Assembly (NCBI GenBank): GCA_022821935.1
Contig: JAJECR010000349.1
Span: 1-15,686, forward strand
DNA from: Candidatus Latescibacterota bacterium
Lineage (GTDB): Bacteria > JAAXHH01
Direction of reading: 5' to 3'
Length of the DNA: 15,686 nucleotides
Part shown: one piece after another, positions 6,855-14,512 of the stretch
Layout of the letters: every line of letters starts with the position of its first letter
How positions within the stretch are numbered: position 1 is the stretch's first letter
Notes under the pieces: generated by a model
Seen by the model: the letters and a program-made list of their open reading frames with translations, nothing else
The model's database searches: none
Told to the model about the DNA's origin: nothing
Position numbers and translations under genes: made by a program

Positions 6855-9431
6855 ATGTTCCGAGTCCGTCTGCTGTGCCTGCCGGTCGTCGCGCTTGTTC
6901 TCCTTTCCGGAAACGTCCGGGCGCAGGACCTCCCTTTCGCCATGGACGTCCGCGTGCACGGCGTCGACGCCTACGATGCGGCCATCCCCCGTCCCGAAAC
7001 GGTCATCGGCCACGTGGTGGGCACGAGCCACACGCGCTCCCACCTGGTGGCCGACTACTACCGTGCCGTGGCCGCAGTATCGGACCGCGTCGTCGTGAAC
7101 CGCCACGGCACGACCTACGAGGGGCGCCACCTGCTTCACGCCGTGGTGACGTCGCCGGAGAACCACGCGCGCCTGGAGGAGATCCGGCTGGCCAATCACC
7201 GGCTGTCCGACGCGCCCGGCGAGGTGACGGACGCCATGATGGAGGCCATGCCCGTCGTCGTACACATGGGCTACGCGGTGCACGGCAACGAGGCGAGCAC
7301 ATCCGAGGCGGCCCTACTGGTGCTCTATCACCTGGCCGCGGGCAGCGGACCGGCCGTGGACGACCTGCTGGACAACGCCGTGATCATCATGGACCCCAAC
7401 TACAACCCGGACGGGCGGGACCGTTTCGTCAACTGGGTCAACGCCAACCGGGGCCCCGTCGCCACGCGGGACGGGCAGGACCGGGAGCACGTGGAACCGT
7501 GGCCGGGCGGACGGACCAACCACTACTGGTTCGATCTGAACCGGGACTGGCTCGTGGCGCAGCATCCGGAATCACAGGCCCGGCTTGGGCTTTTCCACCA
7601 CTGGCGCGCCCAGGTGCTGACCGATTTCCATGAAATGGGCAGCAACGCCACCTATTTCTTCCAGCCCGGGATCCCGAGCCGGAACAACCCGAACACGCCG
7701 GAACGGACCTTCGAACTGACCAGGGCGCTGGCGGAGCACCACGCGGAATGGCACGACCGGCAGGGGACGCTGTACTACTCGGAAGAGACCTTTGATGACT
7801 TCTTTTATGGTAAGGGTTCCACCTATCCGGACGTGAACGGCGCGATCGGCATCCTCTTCGAGCAGGCCTCATCCCGGGCGCTGGAACGGATGACGAACGA
7901 CGGGGTCCTGACCTACCCGTTCACGATCCGCAACCAGGTCGCCACCTCCATGTCGACGCTGGCCGGCAGCCTCGCCCTGCGGACCGAACTGCTGTCCAAT
8001 CAGCGCGAATTCTACGCGACGGCGGCCGAGGCGGCCCGGGACAACCCCGTTAAGGCCTACGTCCTCGACCTGGCCGGGTCACGCACGCGCACGCAGGCCC
8101 TCTTGCAGATGCTGCTCCGTCACCGCGTACGGGTGTACGAGCTCGCCCGGACCGTGGAAGCGGGCGGGCGGTCCTTCCGCGCCGGCGAGGCGGTAGTCAT
8201 CCCCATGGACCAGCCTCAGACGCGGCTGATCAAGGCTTCCATGGAGCGGGTCACCGGCTTCGCGGACTCCATATTCTACGACGTCTCGGCCTGGACCCTG
8301 CCCCTGGCCATGGGCGTCGCGAGCGGTGAACTGCAGCGCTACACCGATGACCTGGCCGGAACGGAAATCACCGGCGCCGATTACAATGGCGGCGAACTCA
8401 TAGGCGGCCACGGCGCGTACGCCTACCTGATGGAGTGGAACCGCTACTTCGCGCCGCGCGCACTTTACCTGATCCAGGACGCGGGCCTCCGGACCCGGGT
8501 GGCCAGGAAACCCTTTACGCTGGCCACAGGCGGCACGGAGCGGACATTCGACCGAGGTACAATCATCATCCCCGTCGCCCAGCGCGACGCCTCTTCTACG
8601 GTAACGCCCGAGACGGTGCGCGCAGTGATCGACCGTATCGTCGCGGAAGACCACGTAATCGTGCACGGGGTTGACACGGGCCTGACGCCATCGGGCGGCG
8701 ACCTGGGGGGCCCGTCCTCCACCGTGCTGGTCAAGCCGAAAGTGGCGCTGCTCTCCGGTCCCGGCACCCGGGCGTACGAGGTGGGCGAGACCTGGCACCT
8801 GCTCAACGAGCGCTTCGGCATCCCTGTCTCCCTGGTCGACGCAGACGGGTTCGCCGGGCTTGACCTGGACCGCTATACGACCCTGGTCATGGCCATGGGC
8901 AGCTACGACCTGGACACCGAAGACGTGAACCGCCTGAAGTGGTGGGTGCGCGAAGGGGGAACGCTTATTGCCTGGAAGAGCGCCGCGAGCTGGCTCATCA
9001 GCAAGGAACTGATCGACGAATCGATCAAGGCCAGTCCGCCCGATACGGTCGATCTGTCCTACGAAGACATATCGGCCACGCGGGGCGCGCAGCGCATCGG
9101 CGGCGCCATATTCGAGGCCCGGCTGGACACCACCCATCCGCTCGCCTTCGGTTACGGCGGCCTGACGCCCCTGTTCCGCAACCACGAGATCTTTTTCGAA
9201 CCGTCCGCGACACCCGGGGCGACAGTGGCCCGGTACACGGCGTCGCCGCTGCTGAGTGGCTACATCTCGCCGAAGCGCCACGCCGAACTGGCCAATACCG
9301 CCGCGCTGATTGCCCGGCGGCAGGGGAACGGCGCCGTCGTGCTCTTCGCCGACAACCCCAATTTCCGGGCCTTCTGGTACGGTACGAACGGCCTGTTCCT
9401 CAACGCGGTCTTCTTCGGGGGCGCGTTCTAG
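6855..9431 (+). CDS. Secreted M14 family zinc carboxypeptidase-like metallopeptidase with C-terminal amidotransferase-like domain
   Basis: The start at 6855 has AGGA seven bases upstream and begins a clean signal peptide (MFRVRLLCLPVVALVLLSG, likely cleaved after VRAQ, residues 21-24). The frame stays open further 5' but without signal or ribosome site. The 858-residue enzyme carries the M14 zinc site: His143 and Glu146 in VHGNEAS, then His259 in DFHEMGSNATYFF. The block NPDGRDRF and the substrate-binding TNHYWFDLNRDW lie between them. Glu335 in ILFEQASS fits the catalytic glutamate. After a middle domain, MAMGSYDLDTEDVNRLKWW followed by VREGGTLIAW resembles a class I amidotransferase-like fold used as an accessory domain in large M14 proteins of Bacteroidota and Gemmatimonadota. 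It probably trims extracellular or periplasmic peptides. It is the first gene of an apparent three-gene operon. Confidence 0.9.
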   Translation: MFRVRLLCLPVVALVLLSGNVRAQDLPFAMDVRVHGVDAYDAAIPRPETVIGHVVGTSHTRSHLVADYYRAVAAVSDRVVVNRHGTTYEGRHLLHAVVTSPENHARLEEIRLANHRLSDAPGEVTDAMMEAMPVVVHMGYAVHGNEASTSEAALLVLYHLAAGSGPAVDDLLDNAVIIMDPNYNPDGRDRFVNWVNANRGPVATRDGQDREHVEPWPGGRTNHYWFDLNRDWLVAQHPESQARLGLFHHWRAQVLTDFHEMGSNATYFFQPGIPSRNNPNTPERTFELTRALAEHHAEWHDRQGTLYYSEETFDDFFYGKGSTYPDVNGAIGILFEQASSRALERMTNDGVLTYPFTIRNQVATSMSTLAGSLALRTELLSNQREFYATAAEAARDNPVKAYVLDLAGSRTRTQALLQMLLRHRVRVYELARTVEAGGRSFRAGEAVVIPMDQPQTRLIKASMERVTGFADSIFYDVSAWTLPLAMGVASGELQRYTDDLAGTEITGADYNGGELIGGHGAYAYLMEWNRYFAPRALYLIQDAGLRTRVARKPFTLATGGTERTFDRGTIIIPVAQRDASSTVTPETVRAVIDRIVAEDHVIVHGVDTGLTPSGGDLGGPSSTVLVKPKVALLSGPGTRAYEVGETWHLLNERFGIPVSLVDADGFAGLDLDRYTTLVMAMGSYDLDTEDVNRLKWWVREGGTLIAWKSAASWLISKELIDESIKASPPDTVDLSYEDISATRGAQRIGGAIFEARLDTTHPLAFGYGGLTPLFRNHEIFFEPSATPGATVARYTASPLLSGYISPKRHAELANTAALIARRQGNGAVVLFADNPNFRAFWYGTNGLFLNAVFFGGAF

Positions 9432-9441
9432 GTAACCCACT

Positions 9442-10641
9442 ATGCCCGTGACCATCACCGACGTGAAGACCATCCTGACCCAGCCCGCTGGCTCGCGCCT
9501 GATCGTCGTCAAGATTCTCGCCTCCGAACCCGGCCTGTACGGCCTGGGCTGCGCCACCTTCACCCAGCGGTTCCACGCCGTCCATTCGGCCATAGAACAC
9601 CACCTGAAACCCTTCCTCATCGGTAAGGACGTGGACGATATTGAAGACCTGTGGCAGACGGCCATGGTGAACGGTTACTGGCGCAACGGACCGGTCCTGA
9701 ACAACGCGATCTCCGGCATGGACATGGCGCTGTGGGACATCAAGGGGAAACGGGCGGGGATGCCCGTGTACCAGCTACTTGGCGGGAAGTGCCGGGAAGC
9801 GGCGGACACCTATGTCCACGCCGACGGCGCATCGCCTGAAGAAGTGGCGGAGAACGTCCGGCGATACATGGACCAGGACTATCGTCACGTCCGCTGCCAG
9901 ATCGGCGGATACGGGGGCCGAAAGCCGCGGGTCACGCCGCCCGAGGGCGCGAAGCCCGGGGACTATTTCGATCCGCGGAGCTACATGCGCCGCACGCTCC
10001 AGATGTTCGAGCACCTGCGCAATTCCGTGGGCGACGAGGTTGAGCTGCTCCACGACGTCCACGAACGGCTCACGCCCGCCGACGCCATCGTCTTCGCGAA
10101 ACAGCTGGAACCCTACAACCTGTTCTTCCTCGAAGACGCCCTGGCGCCCGAAGACAACGAATGGTTCCGCCGCATGCGTCAGACCTCGACCACGCCCATC
10201 GCCATGGGGGAACTCTTCAACAACCCCGCGGAATGGCTGCCCCTGATCGAGGGACGGCTCATCGATTTCCTGCGCATGCACGTCAGCCAGATGGGCGGCA
10301 TCACGCCGGCCCGCAACGTCGCGGCCATGGCCGCCATGTACGGCATCCGCACGGCGTGGCACGGGCCGGGCGACGTCTCCCCGGTGGGCCACGCCGCCAA
10401 TCTGCACCTCGACCTGTGGGCGCCGAATTTTGGCATCCAGGAATGGTGCCGCTTTGGTGACCTGGTCTACGAGATCTTCCCCGGCACCCCCGAAGTGCGC
10501 GGCGGCTACATGTATCCCAACGACAGCCCGGGACTGGGCATCGACGTGGACGAGAAGCTGGCGGCCCGGTATCCCTGCGAGGACGAGATCATCAACTGGA
10601 CCCAGGCCCGGACGCCCGACGGAGGGCCCGCCAGGCCGTGA
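9442..10641 (+). CDS. Enolase superfamily dehydratase, mannonate dehydratase (ManD/RspA)-like
   Basis: The 399-residue protein begins 10 bp after the peptidase stop, with a weak AGGT eight bases upstream. It shows the N-terminal capping domain (YWRNGPVLNNAISGMDMALW is characteristic of the ManD/RspA group) and the TIM barrel. Metal ligands are Asp205 in LLHDVHERL, Glu231 in FFLEDAL and Glu257 in MGELFN. His207, two residues after Asp205, and His307 in AWHGPGDVSP occupy the ManD catalytic positions; PNFGIQEW is also ManD-like. Known relatives dehydrate D-mannonate, and some D-gluconate or D-altronate, to 2-keto-3-deoxy acids in the cytoplasm. The active-site loop (about 152-180, GGYGGRKPR...) and the C-terminus (YPCEDEIINWTQ instead of the usual LPVARLEDGT-type end) differ, so the substrate may differ. 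I withhold a gene symbol. Confidence 0.85.
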   Translation: MPVTITDVKTILTQPAGSRLIVVKILASEPGLYGLGCATFTQRFHAVHSAIEHHLKPFLIGKDVDDIEDLWQTAMVNGYWRNGPVLNNAISGMDMALWDIKGKRAGMPVYQLLGGKCREAADTYVHADGASPEEVAENVRRYMDQDYRHVRCQIGGYGGRKPRVTPPEGAKPGDYFDPRSYMRRTLQMFEHLRNSVGDEVELLHDVHERLTPADAIVFAKQLEPYNLFFLEDALAPEDNEWFRRMRQTSTTPIAMGELFNNPAEWLPLIEGRLIDFLRMHVSQMGGITPARNVAAMAAMYGIRTAWHGPGDVSPVGHAANLHLDLWAPNFGIQEWCRFGDLVYEIFPGTPEVRGGYMYPNDSPGLGIDVDEKLAARYPCEDEIINWTQARTPDGGPARP

Positions 10642-11090
10642 CTTTCATTTCCGGATACTCCCTGTCCGAAGACTATGCCGGCCATCTGCAGCGGATCGGC
10701 GCATTCGCCATCGACGTGGCGCTCATCACCGCCGCTACCTGGGCTATTGCGCTGGCGGTCGAATACTCTGGCGCCCTTGCGGACCCGGCGGCGTCCCTGC
10801 CCCTGATGACCGCAATCCAGGTGCTAATGCCCTGGTTCTACTACGCGGCCATGGAGAGTTCCCCCAAAGGCGCCACGATCGGTAAATTGATCCTGGGGAT
10901 CCGGGTCGTGGACTCCGAGGGATACTCGCCCACCTTCGGCCGCGCCGCGCTCCGGGCCATACCCAAGTGCCTGCCCATCCTCTGGCCGGGCTATTTCGCC
11001 GCGGCCTTCACCCGGCGGAGACAGGCCTTTCACGACCTGATCGCGAAGACGCTGGTGGTGCGATCCGGGGATACCGGTCTTACTTCCTGA
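10638..11090 (+). CDS. RDD family membrane protein
   Basis: The GTG start overlaps the preceding stop by four bases (GTGA), a sign of translational coupling in the operon. The 150-residue protein has the RDD layout: RIGAFAIDVALI (Arg19, Asp26) in the first membrane helix, a second helix at about 56-70 (PLMTAIQVLMPWFYYA), then GATIGKLILGIRVVDSEG. A final hydrophobic stretch precedes RRRQAFHDLIAKTLVV, the conserved C-terminal F-H-D. RDD proteins are inner-membrane proteins of mostly unknown role; a few act in ion antiport. The gene converges with the minus-strand gene ending at 11080 and their 3' ends overlap by 11 bp. Confidence 0.9.
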   Translation: MTFISGYSLSEDYAGHLQRIGAFAIDVALITAATWAIALAVEYSGALADPAASLPLMTAIQVLMPWFYYAAMESSPKGATIGKLILGIRVVDSEGYSPTFGRAALRAIPKCLPILWPGYFAAAFTRRRQAFHDLIAKTLVVRSGDTGLTS

Positions 11091-11337
11091 TACCAGCCGG
11101 AGTACTTTCGTCTCTATTTATGCTGGCATTGTATTTGAGGAATCCAATTACTTCGTCGATCTTGGTCTCTACACGGCCGATCCTGGTCTCTACACGGCCG
11201 ATCCTGGCCTCCACCGCGAGGATGCGCGCTTCCAGCCTGTCTCCCATGCTTGACAATTGATCTCGTGTTCCAGTCTCCACGAAAATGTATAGCGCAACCG
11301 CGCCTGTAATCAGGGCGGCCTTCATGGTTACATTCAT
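11080..11337 (-). CDS. Small membrane-anchored coiled-coil protein with duplicated heptad
   Basis: The ATG at 11337 (AGGG about six bases upstream) gives 85 residues: a hydrophobic span at about 5-21 (MKAALITGAVALYIFV), then a coil to about residue 68. A TTG at 11355, preceded by AAAGGGGG, is a credible alternative start that adds six residues (MADRAW). The coil contains RIGRVET twice in a row, encoded by an exact 21-bp tandem repeat, and RIGRVE resembles RLGRVEG of the two paralogous proteins at 2081 and 11428. It is the last gene of the minus-strand run, overlapping the end of the RDD gene by 11 bp. No named family is recognised; function unknown. Confidence 0.6.
   Translation of the reverse strand: MNVTMKAALITGAVALYIFVETGTRDQLSSMGDRLEARILAVEARIGRVETRIGRVETKIDEVIGFLKYNASINRDESTPAGIRK
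11164..11205. repeat. Exact 21-bp tandem duplication within a coiled-coil gene
   Basis: Two identical 21-bp units (GGTCTCTACACGGCCGATCC plus T) sit side by side at 11164-11184 and 11185-11205, with degenerate relatives on both sides. Each encodes one heptad on the minus strand. Perfect identity suggests a recent duplication. Confidence 0.9.
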
Positions 11338-11427
11338 CCACGCCCTATCAGCCAATCCCGTCCCCCTTTACCATGTTCTCTAACCGGGCTTCGTGTTGCC
11401 AGGAAACAACCGGCCGCCAGTCTCTTT

Positions 11428-11667
11428 CTACTCGTTTCCTGACACACGCAGGTAACCTTCGACCCGACCGAGGCGTGTGTTCATATCGTGAATTTCGGAA
11501 CGAATCGAGGCGAGTTCCGTCCGCAACCCGGTCAACTCCGTCCGAATCTCATCCCGGAATTCCTTGTTGGATTGATTGATGAAGGTGACGACCGCGATAA
11601 TGAGGATGCCTATGGCCGATGTGATCTGCGCTCCAAAAGCCCAGTTTTCTCGGGACATTATGGTCAT
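11428..11667 (-). CDS. Small membrane-anchored coiled-coil protein (paralogue of 2081-2359)
   Basis: The ATG at 11667 has CAGGAG about seven bases upstream, a strong ribosome site, so this is very likely a translated gene. The 79-residue product has a hydrophobic span at about 11-30 (ITSAIGILIIAVVTFI) and a helix with LTGLRTELASIRSEI. It ends in the block EIHDMNTRLGRVEGYL, 12/16 identical to the C-terminal block of the protein at 2081-2359. It follows the PurM-like gene by 63 bp on the same strand and may be read through from it. No known family recognised; a membrane-tethered oligomerising helix is the only structural inference. Confidence 0.72.
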   Translation of the reverse strand: MTIMSRENWAFGAQITSAIGILIIAVVTFINQSNKEFRDEIRTELTGLRTELASIRSEIHDMNTRLGRVEGYLRVSGNE

Positions 11668-11730
11668 ATTCTGACTCCTGGCAGGTGTCGAGTTGAAACG
11701 CGCGGCTCAGTCCCGAGGCTCAATCCCAGC

Positions 11731-12969
11731 TCAGTCCCGCAGGGCCAATCTCTCCCCGGACAGCGTTACGCCCAGCGGCTCGATGACCACCTGGCGGGGG
11801 CCGTCTTCCACCACACCGGCGACCCAGGCACGGATGCCTTGCGCTTCGGCACAGGCCAACGCCGCGTCGCTATCGTCCGGGCGGACGAAGAGGGCAAAGC
11901 CGGCGCCCATGTTCAGGCTTCCGTAGGCCTCTTCCGCAGTCTGCCGGGTCTCTTCCACCATAAACTCCAGGACCTCGGGAACGGGGGGCACTTCGGTAAT
12001 GCGGTAGGAGAAACTGCCAGGGTGGCGCATGATCTTGCGCCAGCCGTGGCCGGTGATGTTGGCGATGTAGCGCAGGTCGATGCCGGCCTCAAAGGCCGCT
12101 TCGGTAACGGGCGGATAAAGCACGGTCGGGTCGAGCAGGGCCTCGCCGTACATCCGGCCGCCGGGCAGAAGGGTGGTATAGCCCTCCGGCAGCCGCTCGG
12201 CCAGCTTGCGTGCGAGGGTGAGGCCGTTGGCGTGAATGCCGCTGCTTTCCAGGAGGATGATCGCGTCCCCGGCCGCCAGATCCTCGCCCAGGGTGAGGCG
12301 CGATTTCGGCCGGATGATGCCCACACAGGAGGCCGCCAGGTCAATGGCGCCTTCCTCCACCACGCCCGTCAGGCACGGCGTCTCGCCGCCCCCCCAGGCC
12401 ACGCCCAGGACGTCGCAGGCCGCCTTCCATCCCCCGACCAGGTCATTCATGCGTTCCGCGTCGTCGAACCAGTCCGACGAACCGGCGGCCCAGTAGGCGT
12501 GGATGCTCAGGGGCCGCGCACCCACGGTTACTATGTCGTTGACGGCCGTTGCGATGGTGTCCTGCGCAACGTGATCGTACCAGGTTCGCCCCGACACCTC
12601 ACGCACCACGTCTGCCACCAAGGCGATGGTGTCCTGCGCGATGTGGTCGTACCGGGTCCGCCCCGACACCTCACGCACCGCGTCCGCCACCAGGGCCTTG
12701 GTGCCCAGGCATTCGGTGATGGACGCAATATAGGCGTCTCCGATGTCCACGACGTAGGCCGATTCGCCGCGGCTGGCCGGCACCTCGCGGGCGCCCGCGC
12801 TCCCGAGGTTGGCGCCCGTGGTCCGCGCCGCCCGCTGGGCGAGGACCTTCAGAGGATCTATCCGGTCGTAATCCACGCCGGCATCCTCGTAGGTCAGCCG
12901 GTTACCGCCTGGCCGGCCGCCTGGTTGGCTGCCTGCCGCGCCCCTGCCGTCCGGCTTCTCGTCGGCCAT
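11731..12969 (-). CDS. PurM-like (AIR synthase-related) ATP-binding protein with internal duplication
   Basis: The ATG at 12969 is preceded by AAAGGACAGG, which overlaps the stop of the upstream gene; the 412-residue product is longer than typical PurM (about 345). After a Gly/Pro/Asp-rich tail it follows PurM: LTYEDAGVDYDR (25-36), TECLGTK (85-91) in place of the usual TDGVGTK, then AVNDIVTVGARPL, WGGGET (192-197) and LLESSGIHANG. PurM closes the imidazole ring of FGAM with ATP. Departures argue for a divergent enzyme or paralogue: Glu for Asp in the GTK loop, and TGHGWRKIMR where PurM has TGGGxxENxPR. Residues 92-115 and 116-139 are near-identical copies (ALVADxVREVSGRTxYDHxAQDTI), where ordinary PurM has one. 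Only 10 bp separate it from the PLP enzyme upstream, so they are co-transcribed. I do not assign purM. Confidence 0.75.
   Translation of the reverse strand: MADEKPDGRGAAGSQPGGRPGGNRLTYEDAGVDYDRIDPLKVLAQRAARTTGANLGSAGAREVPASRGESAYVVDIGDAYIASITECLGTKALVADAVREVSGRTRYDHIAQDTIALVADVVREVSGRTWYDHVAQDTIATAVNDIVTVGARPLSIHAYWAAGSSDWFDDAERMNDLVGGWKAACDVLGVAWGGGETPCLTGVVEEGAIDLAASCVGIIRPKSRLTLGEDLAAGDAIILLESSGIHANGLTLARKLAERLPEGYTTLLPGGRMYGEALLDPTVLYPPVTEAAFEAGIDLRYIANITGHGWRKIMRHPGSFSYRITEVPPVPEVLEFMVEETRQTAEEAYGSLNMGAGFALFVRPDDSDAALACAEAQGIRAWVAGVVEDGPRQVVIEPLGVTLSGERLALRD
12551..12694. repeat. 72-bp in-frame tandem duplication inside the PurM-like gene
   Basis: Copy one is 12551-12622 and copy two 12623-12694. 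By hand alignment they differ at 8 of 72 positions, all transitions. Each encodes the same 24-residue segment with four changes tolerated or conservative. It lies in the nucleotide-binding part of the fold. Confidence 0.92.
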
Positions 12970-12979
12970 GCCTGTCCTT

Positions 12980-14458
12980 TCAGCTTCTCGTGGTGAACAG
13001 CTCCCGCAGCCTTCGGGCCACGAGTGCCACTTCGCCGTCCTCAAGCTGCAGCGTACGCGGCCCCGGACCGTCGTAGATGATCCGCGGATCGCCCGCGCGC
13101 AACAACCGGTCCACGTCTTCTTCGGTCAGCGGAATGACCGCCTCGTCCCAGACCAGTTCCACGTCGCAGTATCCGTGGGTATTGAGTTCATACCGCGCCT
13201 CGAGCCCATCAATACCCTGCAACTGGTCGGCCAGCCAGCGGGCCTTCCCGTTCCAGGCCGCGATCTCTTCGTCCTCGTCGAGGGCCACGTACCGCTCCAG
13301 CGCGGCCACCAGGCCGACGATCTCTTCCTTGCCAACCTTCAGTCCCCGTCCGATGCCGTTGACCGGCGCGTTCTGCATCCGGGCGGCGTGGATCAGGTCG
13401 GCGCGGCCCGCGAGGATCCCCGTCGAATTCGGGCCGCGAATCCCCTTGCCCCCGCTGACCACGACCAGGTCCGCGCCGGCTTCCAGGTACTTCGTGAGGT
13501 TCTCCTTCGGAGGCAGGTTGGACGCGAGGTCAATCATCACCGGCACGCCCTTCCGCCTTCCGATCTCGATGATTTCCAGGGGCATGAGCGTCTCGGGGTC
13601 GTGTTCCTGCCGGTGACGCACGGGAAAGGGCGGGACGCCCCGTGTCTGGTGCTCGATATAGGCCAGGCCCACGAGCAGCGCCGTCCGGTCCGTGATGGCC
13701 GCCTCGTAGTCCGCGCGGGTGCCGGCCTCCACCAGTTTCATGCCCGCGAATCCGAACACGTTGTCGTAGAAGAAGCGATGAGCCGTCTGGAACAGGCACT
13801 CCACTTTCGGCCAGGTCGGGTTGGGAAGGAGTCTCATCCGATCCTGGTCGGAACCCGTGAGCACGCCCGCCGCGCCGACCAGCATCGCCGCGAAGGCGCC
13901 GGACGACACCAGGGCGGCTTCCGCCCCCATGATCTCGGCGATGCGCCGTCCCGCCGCGTCATGCAGTTCCGCCATGTCCACGAAGTAGCGGTTAGCCTCG
14001 GCCATGGCCGCCACCACCTCGGGCGGCATGCGCGAGCCCCCCATGCTCGAGAGGTGCTCGTGGGCGCCGATATGGGGCCGCACGCCCAGCAGCCGGGTAT
14101 AGACGTTGTCCTTCAGAGCGGCCGCCAGGGCTTCCGGGTCGCCGCCCGGGCCTCCGGGGAAATCGTCAGGGCCGCCCAGGCCGCCCGGGCCCTCCGGAGC
14201 ATTACCAACGCCGCTTTGACCGTCCGAACCACCCTCTTCCGCCGATCCGTCCCGCCCACCAATACCACTGCATCCGGGCACCACGACGCTCGCCGCGCCA
14301 GCCACGCTCGCCGCTCCGGCCAGGGCACTCACCCGGATGAATGCGCGCCGGTCCAGCCGGCTCTCCGCCGGCACCGGCTCAACCACGCGCCTCCCTTCCC
14401 GGATATCCAGCGGCTCCGGTCCGGACAAGCGCTTCTCTTGCCGCGTATCCTCGTCCAT
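12980..14458 (-). CDS. SelA-fold (aminotransferase class V-like) PLP-dependent enzyme with Tat/lipoprotein-like export signal
   Basis: The ATG at 14458 has GGGAG nine bases upstream; a TTG at 14497 is possible but lacks a ribosome site. The 492-residue protein belongs to the SelA/D-glucosaminate-6-phosphate ammonia-lyase group: ALVSSGAFAAM (182-192) binds the PLP phosphate, Asp310 in PVMIDLAS pairs with the pyridine nitrogen, and Lys338 in SGGKGIRGP is the Schiff-base lysine. Selenocysteine synthesis is unlikely because relatives of this type are ammonia-lyases, aldolases or unknown. The odd part is the N-terminus: a charged n-region, twin arginines in LDRRAFIRVSALAG (Arg37-Arg38), a small-residue hydrophobic core and VVPGC (Cys63, possible lipobox), then a Gly/Pro/Asp linker to about residue 107. 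This looks like a Tat substrate or lipoprotein. It lies between the YkgJ-like gene (54 bp upstream) and the PurM-like gene (10 bp downstream). Confidence 0.82.
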   Translation of the reverse strand: MDEDTRQEKRLSGPEPLDIREGRRVVEPVPAESRLDRRAFIRVSALAGAASVAGAASVVVPGCSGIGGRDGSAEEGGSDGQSGVGNAPEGPGGLGGPDDFPGGPGGDPEALAAALKDNVYTRLLGVRPHIGAHEHLSSMGGSRMPPEVVAAMAEANRYFVDMAELHDAAGRRIAEIMGAEAALVSSGAFAAMLVGAAGVLTGSDQDRMRLLPNPTWPKVECLFQTAHRFFYDNVFGFAGMKLVEAGTRADYEAAITDRTALLVGLAYIEHQTRGVPPFPVRHRQEHDPETLMPLEIIEIGRRKGVPVMIDLASNLPPKENLTKYLEAGADLVVVSGGKGIRGPNSTGILAGRADLIHAARMQNAPVNGIGRGLKVGKEEIVGLVAALERYVALDEDEEIAAWNGKARWLADQLQGIDGLEARYELNTHGYCDVELVWDEAVIPLTEEDVDRLLRAGDPRIIYDGPGPRTLQLEDGEVALVARRLRELFTTRS

Positions 14459-14512
14459 ATGCCAAAACTCCCACCGAGTGGTTGTAATACTCGTCAAGTC
14501 CCAGCTACCGGC

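Noticed and set aside
8079..9665. A 528-codon minus-strand frame across the M14 peptidase and enolase-family genes
   Set aside because: It spans the junction of two well-supported plus-strand genes and shows no recognisable domain.
11731..12969. Selenide water dikinase (selD) or canonical purM
   Set aside because: There is no Cys/Sec active-site motif of SelD, and key PurM blocks (DGVGTK, GGGxxEN) are altered, so only PurM-like is supported.
12980..14458. Selenocysteine synthase (selA)
   Set aside because: It carries an export-like N-terminus, no SelB or tRNA-Sec gene is present in the window, and SelA-fold enzymes of this type usually have other functions.
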